Source: Bacillota bacterium
GTDB taxonomy: Bacteria > Bacillota > Clostridia > Oscillospirales > Ruminococcaceae
Direction of reading: 5' to 3'
DNA: 64,000 nucleotides
Assembly (NCBI GenBank): GCA_023433405.1
Contig: JAEZCT010000083.1
Span: 75,933-139,932, forward strand
The position numbers and the translations under genes were made by a program. The notes beneath the pieces are model-generated. The model was not told the DNA's origin, ran no database searches, and saw only the letters and a program-made list of their open reading frames with translations. Positions 10,038-17,605 of this stretch are shown here, piece after piece. Numbering within the stretch: the stretch's first letter is position 1; the number at the start of each line of letters is the position of its first letter.

Positions 10038-10172
10038 CTATACTGCCCTAAACGCAATGAGAGTAAAATTGCAGGTAAAAATCCGCGTGAAAACCCATAA
10101 GCTAAAGCTTTTCACTATATTTTATACATTATACACTATACACTATACACTTTTAATCGGGATATTCGTATA
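10038..10172 (+). repeat. MITE-like inverted repeat, copy C (overlaps 3' end of the hydrolase gene)
   Basis: The core ATCCGCGTGAAAACCCATAA and the right end TTTTAATCGG..ATTCGTATA match the family. The left arm is eroded, and the right arm carries a 7-bp slippage array (ACTATAC repeated, about 10127-10150). The right end supplies the last codons and the TAG stop of the minus-strand isochorismatase-like gene. Confidence 0.8.
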
Positions 10173-10706
10173 AAGCTCGCTTTGCTTTGTAAGTTTTGCA
10201 AAACTCCCGTTTAATGACGCCATATAGACACTATGTACCGTTTGGGCGGGAATGTGCTCCCCCTCCCATACCAAATCCTTGGTGGTGCAGGCATCGTGGA
10301 TGAGAAGCACCTCGTAGCCTAGCCCCTTGGCCCGCCTGACTGTGGTATCAATACACATGTGGCTCATCATACCGCAGATGACCAGCCGCGCAACTCCTCC
10401 CTTATCCAGCCGCTCCTTCAGGTCGGTTTGGTGAAAGGAATCCGGCGCGTGCTTGATAATCACCGGCTCGTTTTCCAATGGCGCAACGGTTTGATGAATC
10501 TGGCTGCCTAAGGTATCGGGCAGAAAAAAGGTCGCGCCCTCATACTTGCTGATGTGGCGGATGTGAAACACCGGCCAACCATTCTCGCGAAACAATGCAA
10601 GCGAGAGCCTTGCCCGATTCGCCGCCTCCAATGGCTCGAACAGCTCATTTTTTCCGCCGGGAAAGTAATCGTTTTGGATATCGACCAGAATCAGTGCGGT
10701 TTTCAA
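10143..10706 (-). CDS. Isochorismatase-like cysteine hydrolase
   Basis: 187 residues. The start chosen is TTG at 10706, preceded by GGGGAGG at a good distance; no in-frame ATG fits. The catalytic triad of the isochorismatase/nicotinamidase fold is visible: Asp in LVDIQNDYF, Lys in VIIKHAPDSF, Cys in CGMMSHMCID. The family hydrolyses small amides or isochorismate; the true substrate here is unknown (nicotinamidase-type or N-carbamoyl hydrolase are alternatives). The C-terminal residues YTNIPIKSV and the stop come from repeat copy C, so the ancestral end was displaced. It lies 142 bp downstream of a radical SAM gene on the same strand. Confidence 0.85.
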   Translation of the reverse strand: MKTALILVDIQNDYFPGGKNELFEPLEAANRARLSLALFRENGWPVFHIRHISKYEGATFFLPDTLGSQIHQTVAPLENEPVIIKHAPDSFHQTDLKERLDKGGVARLVICGMMSHMCIDTTVRRAKGLGYEVLLIHDACTTKDLVWEGEHIPAQTVHSVYMASLNGSFAKLTKQSELYTNIPIKSV

Positions 10707-10848
10707 GGTTACAGCCTCCCCTTCGCTGATGCGATTATAAATGCGGATGATAAAAACAAGTGCTGCGCCGCGCAGGGTGTGAAGCACGCGGCCATTCGTC
10801 ATGGGCAGCATAAGGATTTTTTGGCAACGGTTTTTTCGCTGATTAATT

Positions 10849-11448
10849 TTACTCGCAAGGGCGAACCCGCAAAGGAATTCCCATGCCTTGGGCGAGTTCC
10901 TTGCATTCCTCCAGCTCTTTTGCTGTGAGAACATCCACCACAGAAAAGCGCACATCGGGCAGGTTTTGCTTGCAATCCGCGGCAAACCGCAGCATCGCCT
11001 CAAAGGATTCCGCGCCGAAAACCGGGCGCACCAGCTCCTCATACCGCCTGCTGTTGGGAGCATTCAGGCTGATGGAGATCACATCCACATAACCCACAAG
11101 CAGGGGTGCCGTCCTCTTTTTGTGTATCAGGTCGGCAAGACCGTTGGTGTTTACCCGTATTTTAATGTTTGAGGTCTTTTTTAGCAGGTCGCTTACCTCT
11201 GTTAACGTATCCAGGGCATAAAGAGGCTCCCCATAGCCGCAAAAGGTAACCTCGTTATATTGGGTAATATCGTATTGCGCAAAAGCCGCCATAACCTCTC
11301 GGGTATCCGGCTCGTTATCCAGCCACAGATTATCGGCCGAGCCCAGTGCATCGCCGTTTGAGCGTATGCAAAAGGTGCAGGCGCAGGGACATCGGTTGGT
11401 AAGGTTCACATACAGCTTTTCCCGGTAGGTATATAAAATATCGCTCAT
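10849..11448 (-). CDS. Small radical SAM protein (TatD-linked type)
   Basis: 199 residues, close to the compact TatD-associated radical SAM family. The 4Fe-4S/SAM motif is CPCACTFC (Cx3Cx2C) within the first 30 residues, followed by the GEP motif (CGYGEP) and the strand typical of the AdoMet barrel (NTNGLAD, ISLNAP). ATG 11448 has GAGGTGA 7 nt upstream. Enzymes of this type cleave S-adenosylmethionine to a 5'-deoxyadenosyl radical; the substrate is not known. The usual TatD-type nuclease partner is not adjacent here. It follows the ECF S-component gene by 35 bp and is probably co-transcribed with it. Confidence 0.85.
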   Translation of the reverse strand: MSDILYTYREKLYVNLTNRCPCACTFCIRSNGDALGSADNLWLDNEPDTREVMAAFAQYDITQYNEVTFCGYGEPLYALDTLTEVSDLLKKTSNIKIRVNTNGLADLIHKKRTAPLLVGYVDVISISLNAPNSRRYEELVRPVFGAESFEAMLRFAADCKQNLPDVRFSVVDVLTAKELEECKELAQGMGIPLRVRPCE

Positions 11449-11483
11449 CCGATTTCACCTCATATAGTTTCGCTTTGCCCATT

Positions 11484-12017
11484 CTAAAAGCTATAAAAAC
11501 GTTTTTTAGCGTCAAGCCGGTCTAAGGCAGCCGCGACGAGCAGGTAAAGCACCACACTGCCGCCCCATTGCAGCAGGTTCCCCCATTGTACAAGCAATGC
11601 GGCCTGCCAGCTGCGGGTAAACGCTGTCTCCGCTAAAAAATACCCCAATGTAGACACCAAGCCGGCTGCCGGCAGGGCAAACAAGTTGCGGCGAATGATA
11701 AGCCCGCTGCCTTTTGATGAGAAGCAAAGGACAGAAAGAGGCTTGATTATCATCGTGGGAAGTATCCACGCAGGGGCGCCCGACAATAGGTCGGCCAAGC
11801 CCCCGCCCAGCGCCGCAGCGGCAGCGGCATAGGGCAGCGGCAGCAGGCTCGCCGCCAAATAGATAAAGGTATCACCCAGATGAATATACCCGCCGTTTGC
11901 ACCTATGGGAATGTGCAAAAAATAAGCCGTCGCAAAGGCGGTTAACGCGATGAACATTGCGCTGGCCGCCAGCTTTTTATAGGTGGTTTTCAGCGTGCCT
12001 TTCTGTTTGGCAGCCAT
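11484..12017 (-). CDS. ECF transporter S component-like membrane protein
   Basis: 177 residues, five to six predicted membrane helices. The GGYIHLGDTFIYLAASLLP and AAALGGGLADLLSGAP stretches are typical of substrate-binding S components of energy-coupling factor vitamin importers (HmpT/thiamine-type relatives). ATG 12017 is chosen because GAGGAG lies 7 nt upstream; the TTG at 12023 is only one base from the same site. The ligand cannot be read from sequence, no EcfA/EcfT genes are nearby, and no vitamin riboswitch was recognised in its leader. It would share a general EcfAAT module encoded elsewhere. Confidence 0.8.
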   Translation of the reverse strand: MAAKQKGTLKTTYKKLAASAMFIALTAFATAYFLHIPIGANGGYIHLGDTFIYLAASLLPLPYAAAAAALGGGLADLLSGAPAWILPTMIIKPLSVLCFSSKGSGLIIRRNLFALPAAGLVSTLGYFLAETAFTRSWQAALLVQWGNLLQWGGSVVLYLLVAAALDRLDAKKRFYSF

Positions 12018-12586
12018 AGTCAATCTCCTCTATTCCGTTACCTTTCCCGCAGAAACAATACCGCCCTATGCACAAGCCCCATCGACCAAGCAATGCTTCT
12101 CACCAATACCAGGTTTTATGCCTTAGGCTTTGTCTAAACGGAATTAGCATGAGTATTTGTCTCCTCGCGCAGTCCGAAAACCCGATATTCGGAGGCGGAA
12201 GGGCGATTTAATCAAGATTATTCTAACTCATCAGGATGAAAAAGGGAAATTGAACGGCAACGCCACTTTCTTGCTCCATTTTATGCATTTTACAGCAATC
12301 CCGCTGCGTTTAAACGGGATTGCCTTAGTGAAACTAACCACAAGAGGTGTGGGTGGATTCTCATTGATAGAACGCCAGTGACCGAATAGTCAAACACACC
12401 CGCTGTATGGGAGGTTCTACTGTGTAATATGCAGAAAATTCTGCTATAATACGAACATCAGGCACATGAGAGGTAAGGCTAATTACGCTATAAGAATACC
12501 CGCGTAAACCTTAATTTACACAGGACTGTTGTTGAGTGGCCGAGCCTATTTTATATAGGGATTTGAACCTACACTACAATAAATGC
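12018..12586. other. Intergenic region with decayed repeat sequence
   Basis: 569 bp between two minus-strand genes. It contains a CAATCCCG...CGGGATTG stem (12296-12322) and an AAACGGAATTAGCAT stretch (about 12135-12149) resembling the right end of the second repeat family at 26671-26771. No supported gene was found; the plus-strand frame at 12157-12381 has poor coding character and overlaps the repeat. Confidence 0.4.
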
Positions 12587-13117
12587 TCACAACACACACT
12601 CAAGCTGACAATCACAGGGCTCTTTTGTTGCAAGCGGTTTATTATATTCAACAGCCTCCACACACCCCATTGCTTTATAAAACGCTTGACTTTCTATTGC
12701 TGAATGAGCTGATATATATAATTTTTCGGCATGTCGAGCTTTTGCCCACTTTTTTGCTAAGCAAAATAATTCTTTTCCAATTCCTTGTCCACGCATATCC
12801 CGTGATACATGAATGTTGGATAAGTCCATGTATTTAGCGTGAATGCCAAATATAACAGGCTCTACGGAGGCAAACCCTTTAAGCTGTCCGTTATAAAAGG
12901 CGCCAATAACATATCCGTTTGACTGAATTAAATCCTTTAGATACCGAACACCTTCTTGGTATTCTTCCTCAGACCAATTGTCAATAAACGGCACGTCCTT
13001 AATTAACCATTCACCATTTATTTTTCTCCAGCATTTTGTTACATGCTGCGTCCTGTCAAAAAATTCAAACAACGAGAGGTCAACATCGCCGATAGACAAT
13101 TCTTTGTATATAATCAT
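12587..13117 (-). CDS. GNAT-family N-acetyltransferase
   Basis: 176 residues. The acetyl-CoA-binding motif A is seen as VSRDMRGQGIGKELF with the preceding strand DLSNIHV, and the C-terminal AFYKAMGC block is typical of GNAT enzymes. It transfers acetyl from acetyl-CoA to an amine of unknown identity. The start ATG 13117 has only a weak AAGGT upstream. It is monocistronic and convergent with nothing nearby. The AT-rich codon use differs from the GC-rich flanking genes, which could reflect lateral acquisition. Confidence 0.85.
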   Translation of the reverse strand: MIIYKELSIGDVDLSLFEFFDRTQHVTKCWRKINGEWLIKDVPFIDNWSEEEYQEGVRYLKDLIQSNGYVIGAFYNGQLKGFASVEPVIFGIHAKYMDLSNIHVSRDMRGQGIGKELFCLAKKWAKARHAEKLYISAHSAIESQAFYKAMGCVEAVEYNKPLATKEPCDCQLECVL

Positions 13118-13164
13118 TTTAGTTTTACCTTATAACACACAAATTCTGTAAAATCAAGAAAAAC

Positions 13165-13198
13165 AAAAAACACCAATCATTTCTAATTGATGTTTTTT
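13165..13198 (-). terminator. Terminator of tRNA-Pro
   Basis: On the minus strand AACATCAATT pairs with AATGATTGGTGTT (with two mismatches), followed by TTTTTTGTTTTT, directly after the tRNA 3' end. Confidence 0.7.
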
Positions 13199-13200
13199 AT

Positions 13201-13276
13201 TGGTCGGAGTGGCGGGACTTGAACCCGCGGCCTCTTGGTCCCGAACCAAGCACGCTACCATCTGCGCTACACCCCG
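13201..13276 (-). tRNA. tRNA-Pro (anticodon CGG)
   Basis: 76 nt with encoded CCA. The acceptor CGGGGTG pairs with CACTCCG, the D-arm is GCGCAGATGGTAGCGT, the anticodon stem CTTGG/CCAAG closes the loop TTCGGGA (anticodon CGG, reads CCG), and the T-arm is CGGGTTCAAGTCCCG. Confidence 0.97.
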
Positions 13277-13612
13277 ATACTATTCAATAGGATTGCCGAC
13301 CTTTCATAAGCCGCTGAATCATTATATGCCAAAAAAACTGTGGTGTCAAGTTTTTTCCTGCCAGATGCGCCCGTTTTTGATCCGTTATCCATCGTTCATT
13401 CCCCATTCTTCTTTCCTGACCGGGCAAAAGAACGCTCTAAAAACGCGTCCGTTCATTTAAAAACTGCGCGCTTACTATTATATATGTATTTTTAATTATT
13501 TGGCATTAACACTTTTTCATCCGCAAATGGTGTAAATCACAAATCGGTTAGTCCAAGATAACAAATATTCTATCTGAAGCTTTACGGAAAAAACCGCGAA
13601 GGCAAGAACTCC

Positions 13613-13641
13613 TTGACAACAAAAAAAGAGTGTAGTAACAT
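13613..13641 (+). promoter_or_regulatory. Probable promoter of aspS(-gatCA)
   Basis: Perfect -35 TTGACA at 13613-13618, 17 bp spacer, -10-like TAACAT at 13636-13641. Confidence 0.6.
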
Positions 13642-13651
13642 GAATAGGGTG

Positions 13652-13690
13652 GCAAGGGCGCTTCCTTTTTTAAGCGTCTTTGCACTTTTT
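13652..13690 (+). terminator. Attenuator-like hairpin in the aspS leader
   Basis: GCAAGGGCGCTT pairs with AAGCGTCTTTGC (12 pairs, two G-T), followed by ACTTTTTT. The 5' arm is preceded by AGGGTGGCA, which resembles the start of a T-box antiterminator, but no stem I or specifier region could be drawn. It lies about 130 bp before the aspS start. Confidence 0.45.
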
Positions 13691-13820
13691 TGTAGCGGTA
13701 TTGCCGCGCCGTTGGCTGCGGCTTTTCTTTGTTATACTACAGTTTCAAAATTGGTTTATGCTTTAAGCTCAAGGTTTTACGTCACAGCAGTGTACAAAGC
13801 TTGCGAGAGGAACGTGAGAG

Positions 13821-15566
13821 ATGATTTCGGTAAATAAGTATCGCACGCATACATGCGGCGAGCTAAGGGAAAAGGATATTGACAGCGCGGTGCGCGTCGC
13901 CGGCTGGGTGGAGAATATCCGCGATCACGGCGGCATTCTGTTTTTAGACCTGCGAGACCATTATGGGATAGTGCAGGTGGTCGTCCGTGACGACGAAATG
14001 TTAAAAAACGTAACTCGCGAGAGTACTGTGACAGTCGCAGGCAAGGTAATTTTGCGGGATGCGGAAACCGTAAACCCAAAGCTTTCCACCGGCACCATAG
14101 AGATTATCGCAGATACGCTGGAGGTGCTGGGTAAGGCCTCCCCCCTCCCCTTTGAGGTGGAATCCTCCACCGAAACAAAGGAGGAGGTTCGCTTAAAGTA
14201 CCGTTATCTCGACCTTCGCAATAAAGCTGTACACTCCAATATCGTGCTGCGCTCACAGGTTATCTCGTTTTTACGGCAGAAGATGAGCGAGCTTGGCTTT
14301 TTAGAGATTCAAACCCCTATCCTTACCGCCTCCTCCCCCGAGGGCGCGCGGGATTACCTGATTCCCAGCCGCAAGCATCAGGGAAGGTTTTATGCCCTGC
14401 CACAGGCCCCCCAGATATTTAAGCAGCTTTTAATGGTATCGGGCTTTGATCGTTATTTTCAAATAGCTCCCTGCTTTCGCGATGAGGACGCCCGCGCCGA
14501 CCGTTCTCCGGGTGAGTTTTATCAGCTCGATTTTGAAATGGCCTTTGCCACCCAGGAGGATGTGCTTTCTACCGCAGAGGAGGTTCTCTACAGCGCCTTT
14601 ACAAAATTCTCGGATAAGCGTGTGAGCAAGCCCCCCTTTACCCGCATTGCCTATGCGGACGCAATGCTCAAATACGGCTCGGATAAGCCAGACCTGCGAA
14701 ACCCGCTGACGATTATCGACATAAGCGATATGTTTACGGAAAGCGATTTTGCGCCCTTTAAGGGCAAAACGGTGCGCGCCATCAACGTACCCGATTGCGG
14801 CTCCCAAACCAAAAGCTTTTTTGAGAATATGCTTGAATATGCCCTCTCCATCGGGATGAAGGGGCTTGGCTATATCAAGGTGGATGACGAGATGAACTAT
14901 CTCGGCCCCATCAATAAATTCTTATCCGAAGCCCAGCGGGAGGACTTAAAAAACCGGGCAAACCTTGCGCCCGGCTGCGTGCTTTATTTTATTGCCGATT
15001 CCAAAACCGAGGCACCAAAGCTTGCGGGACAGATTCGCAGCGAGCTTGGCGCCCGCCTTAACCTCATTGATAAAAGCGCCTATGAGATGTGCTTTATTGT
15101 GGATTTTCCCATGTACGAAATCGACGAGGAAACCGGCGCTCCCGCCTTTACCCACAACCCCTTCTCCATGCCTCAGGGGGGACTTGACGCACTGTTAAAC
15201 AAGGACCCGCTCGATATTCTCGCCTACCAATACGATATTGTATGCAACGGCGTGGAGCTTTCCTCGGGTGCTGTGCGCAACCACGATGTAGCGGCGATGG
15301 TCAAGGCGTTTGAGATTGCGGGCTACGGCGAGGATACCATCCGCGAGAAGTTTTCAAGCCTTTATACGGCGTTTCAATATGGCGCGCCCCCCCATGCGGG
15401 CATGGCGCCTGGCATTGACCGTATGCTGATGCTGCTCACCGATGAGGAGAACATCCGCGAGGTCATCGCCTTCCCCATGAACAGCAACGCGCAGGATTTG
15501 ATGATGGGCTCCCCCTGCGAGGTTACCGAGAAGCAGCTGCGCGAGGTGCATATTAAGCTGCGGTAG
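13821..15566 (+). CDS. aspS: Aspartyl-tRNA synthetase (probably non-discriminating)
   Basis: 581 residues, the bacterial-type length including the GAD insertion domain. It has an N-terminal OB anticodon-binding domain (AGWVENIRDHGG, LRDHYGIVQVV), class II motif 2 (FRDEDARADR) and motif 3 (GMAPGIDRMLMLL). It charges tRNA with aspartate in the cytosol. His36 in the RDHGG turn is the residue associated with relaxed tRNA-Asn recognition in bacterial AspRS, and gatCAB follows directly; together these suggest that it also makes Asp-tRNA(Asn) for GatCAB. That role is inference. ATG 13821 has GAGAGGAACGTGAGAG upstream; gatC begins 85 bp after its stop. Confidence 0.97.
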   Translation: MISVNKYRTHTCGELREKDIDSAVRVAGWVENIRDHGGILFLDLRDHYGIVQVVVRDDEMLKNVTRESTVTVAGKVILRDAETVNPKLSTGTIEIIADTLEVLGKASPLPFEVESSTETKEEVRLKYRYLDLRNKAVHSNIVLRSQVISFLRQKMSELGFLEIQTPILTASSPEGARDYLIPSRKHQGRFYALPQAPQIFKQLLMVSGFDRYFQIAPCFRDEDARADRSPGEFYQLDFEMAFATQEDVLSTAEEVLYSAFTKFSDKRVSKPPFTRIAYADAMLKYGSDKPDLRNPLTIIDISDMFTESDFAPFKGKTVRAINVPDCGSQTKSFFENMLEYALSIGMKGLGYIKVDDEMNYLGPINKFLSEAQREDLKNRANLAPGCVLYFIADSKTEAPKLAGQIRSELGARLNLIDKSAYEMCFIVDFPMYEIDEETGAPAFTHNPFSMPQGGLDALLNKDPLDILAYQYDIVCNGVELSSGAVRNHDVAAMVKAFEIAGYGEDTIREKFSSLYTAFQYGAPPHAGMAPGIDRMLMLLTDEENIREVIAFPMNSNAQDLMMGSPCEVTEKQLREVHIKLR

Positions 15567-15651
15567 CCATGTGCTGTTAATTGTTCGACTTATATTGCAT
15601 AAAGTATAAACGATCACGATTGCGAATAACCGGAAAGGCGGGGTCATAGCT

Positions 15652-15933
15652 ATGGCGGTAACTAAGGAAGAGATTCTCGATATCGCATTGTTGTCAAAGC
15701 TCTGGGTAAGTGAGGAAGAGCTTGATAAGCTTACCGAGGATATGGCGGGCATCATCGCATTTGCCGACACCATAAACGCGGCGGGCGAAACAGCGGAGGA
15801 GTTTGACAATATTAATAACCTTTCCAACGTATTTCGCGAGGACGAGGTTGTGCCGTCTTATGACCGCGACCAGATACTTAAAAATGTAAACGGCGGTGAG
15901 AACGGCTATTTTCCTGTGAAACGGCGCGTCTAG
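15652..15933 (+). CDS. gatC: Asp-tRNA(Asn)/Glu-tRNA(Gln) amidotransferase subunit C
   Basis: 93 residues, normal size. The typical start (TKEEILDIALLSKLWVSEEE) and the central ELDKLTEDMAGIIAFADTIN helices match GatC, which wraps round GatA and stabilises the GatAB complex. The ATG 15652 follows CGGAAAGGCGGGGT with an unusually long gap. gatA starts 22 bp downstream behind AGGAGG, so the two are translationally close. The C-terminal GGYFP-like segment (GENGYFPVKRRV) is characteristic. Confidence 0.93.
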   Translation: MAVTKEEILDIALLSKLWVSEEELDKLTEDMAGIIAFADTINAAGETAEEFDNINNLSNVFREDEVVPSYDRDQILKNVNGGENGYFPVKRRV

Positions 15934-15955
15934 CGATTTTAGGAGGCGAAAGGTA

Positions 15956-17425
15956 TTGCGTAAAAACACCGGCAGGATAAAAACCCTGCAAGGGCTTTTG
16001 ACTAAAAAGGAGCTTTCCTGCGCCGAGCTGTGCGAGCGGTATATCGCCGCGACGGAGCGGGATAACCCGAAGCTCAACGCTTATGTGAATAAAACCCCCG
16101 ATACGGCGAGAGATGCCGCAAAGCGCGTGGATGAAAAGCTGAAGGCAGGAGATTCCCTGCGGCCCCTGGAGGGCATTCCCATGACGCTGAAGGACAACAT
16201 CTCCACCGACGGCATAGAAACCACCTGCTGCTCTAACATTCTTAAGGGCTATGTGCCCATTTATGATGCCACGGTGTGGGGTACCCTTAAAAGCCAAAAC
16301 GCCGTGCTGCTGGGCAAAACCAATATGGACGAGTTCGCCATGGGCTCCTCCTGCGAAACCTCCTGCTTTGGCGGCGCGCTAAACCCCTACAATCAGGGGC
16401 ATGTGGCGGGCGGCAGCTCGGGCGGTGTCGCCTCCGCCGTGGGCGCGGGCATCGCGGCCTATGGTCTTGGCTCGGATACAGGCGGTTCTATCCGCCAGCC
16501 CGCCAGCTTCTGCGGTCTTGTGGGTCTTAAGCCCACCTACGGGGCAGTTTCACGCTATGGGCTGATTGCCTATGCCTCCAGTCTTGACCAGATTGGACCC
16601 ATCGCCGCCACCGTGGAGGACGCGGCAATTGTGTTTGACGCTATCTCCTCAAAGGACGAGATGGACGCCACCTCCAGCGGCAGCCGCGAAACCACGGCGG
16701 ATAAGCTTACCCGTGAGATTAAGGGCCTGCGCATCGGCGTTGCGCGGGAGTATTTTGACGGCATTCGCGCGGATGTGCGCCTTGCGCTGGAAAATGCCCT
16801 GAAAACCTATGAAGCTCTTGGCGCGGAGATTGTTTACTTTAATATGCCCGCGCTCAAATACGCCCTCTCCGTTTACTATATCCTGGCCTGCGCCGAGGCA
16901 TCCTCTAACCTAGGACGCTACGACGGCATTCGTTACGGCTACCGGGCAAAGGATTACAACGGCGTACATGAGATGATATGCAAAACCCGCAGCGAGGGCT
17001 TCGGCGCGGAGGTTAAGCGGCGCATATTGCTTGGCACCTATGTATTAAGCTCGGGCTATTACGACGCGTATTATAAAAAGGCGCAGAACCTGCGGGGTGC
17101 CATTGTCAAGGCGTTCGCAGGCGCGTTTGAAACCTGCGACCTCATTCTCGCGCCCACGGTGCCCATGACTGCCTTTGAGTTAAACTTTACCGCCATCGAC
17201 CAGGTGGAAACCTACCTTACCGATATCTGCACCGTACCCATCAACATCGCGGGCTTGCCCGCCGTGTCGGTGCCCTGCGGCTTTGACGCAAAGGGTCTTC
17301 CCATTGGTATGCAGCTTATCGGTAACCATTTTTGCGAAAGCACGATTCTTCGCGCCGCATGGCAGTATGAGAACATCCGCTGCGACGAGATTTACCGGGA
17401 GCTGGATTTTGGTGTAAAGCTGTAG
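15956..17425 (+). CDS. gatA: Asp-tRNA(Asn)/Glu-tRNA(Gln) amidotransferase subunit A
   Basis: 489 residues from TTG 15956 with AGGAGG 9 nt upstream; no ATG fits. It is an amidase-signature enzyme that releases ammonia from glutamine and channels it to GatB. The Ser-cisSer-Lys triad is visible: Lys in MTLKDNIS, the cis-Ser in the GGSSGG loop (HVAGGSSGGVASA) and the Ser nucleophile in GSDTGGSIRQPA. The C-terminal NIAGLPAVSVPCGF is conserved. It sits between gatC and gatB; the 171 bp gap to gatB contains a separate promoter. Confidence 0.97.
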   Translation: MRKNTGRIKTLQGLLTKKELSCAELCERYIAATERDNPKLNAYVNKTPDTARDAAKRVDEKLKAGDSLRPLEGIPMTLKDNISTDGIETTCCSNILKGYVPIYDATVWGTLKSQNAVLLGKTNMDEFAMGSSCETSCFGGALNPYNQGHVAGGSSGGVASAVGAGIAAYGLGSDTGGSIRQPASFCGLVGLKPTYGAVSRYGLIAYASSLDQIGPIAATVEDAAIVFDAISSKDEMDATSSGSRETTADKLTREIKGLRIGVAREYFDGIRADVRLALENALKTYEALGAEIVYFNMPALKYALSVYYILACAEASSNLGRYDGIRYGYRAKDYNGVHEMICKTRSEGFGAEVKRRILLGTYVLSSGYYDAYYKKAQNLRGAIVKAFAGAFETCDLILAPTVPMTAFELNFTAIDQVETYLTDICTVPINIAGLPAVSVPCGFDAKGLPIGMQLIGNHFCESTILRAAWQYENIRCDEIYRELDFGVKL

Positions 17426-17480
17426 AACTTATGTTGGCAACTATACTTCTTTACGATTAACCGGTATACGAAGAATTAGT

Positions 17481-17508
17481 TTAACAGCATTGAATTGACA
17501 GCTATAAT
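17481..17508 (+). promoter_or_regulatory. Probable internal promoter before gatB
   Basis: TTAACA at 17481-17486, 16 bp spacer, perfect TATAAT at 17503-17508, in the gap between gatA and gatB and about 100 bp before gatB. Confidence 0.55.
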
Positions 17509-17605
17509 TCTAGCAGAAAAAAGTAGAAGGCATCCCTCTTGGAAGGAATAGATTTTTGGGTGTAGCCGCGTTTGCGTACAACCCGGAAAGGCATGGTTGA
17601 TAACT

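Larger units (their letters stand above)
13277..13820. other. Leader region between tRNA-Pro and aspS
   Basis: 544 bp, AT-rich. It holds the aspS promoter (13613-13641) and an attenuator-like hairpin (13652-13690). A 74-codon frame at 13613-13837 overlaps the promoter and aspS in another frame and was not called. Confidence 0.5.

Noticed and set aside
12157..12381. 74-codon frame
   Set aside because: Crosses repeat remnants and palindromes, no ribosome site, no protein-like pattern.
12537..12583. tRNA-like fragments (GTGGCCGAGC and GGGATTTGAACC)
   Set aside because: The two motifs belong to opposite strands, no acceptor or anticodon stem can be drawn, and the T-stem does not pair.
13460..13690. 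T-box riboswitch upstream of aspS
   Set aside because: Only AGGGTGGCA and a terminator-like stem are seen. No stem I, specifier loop or AGTA bulge can be assigned, and the promoter lies too close to the stem.
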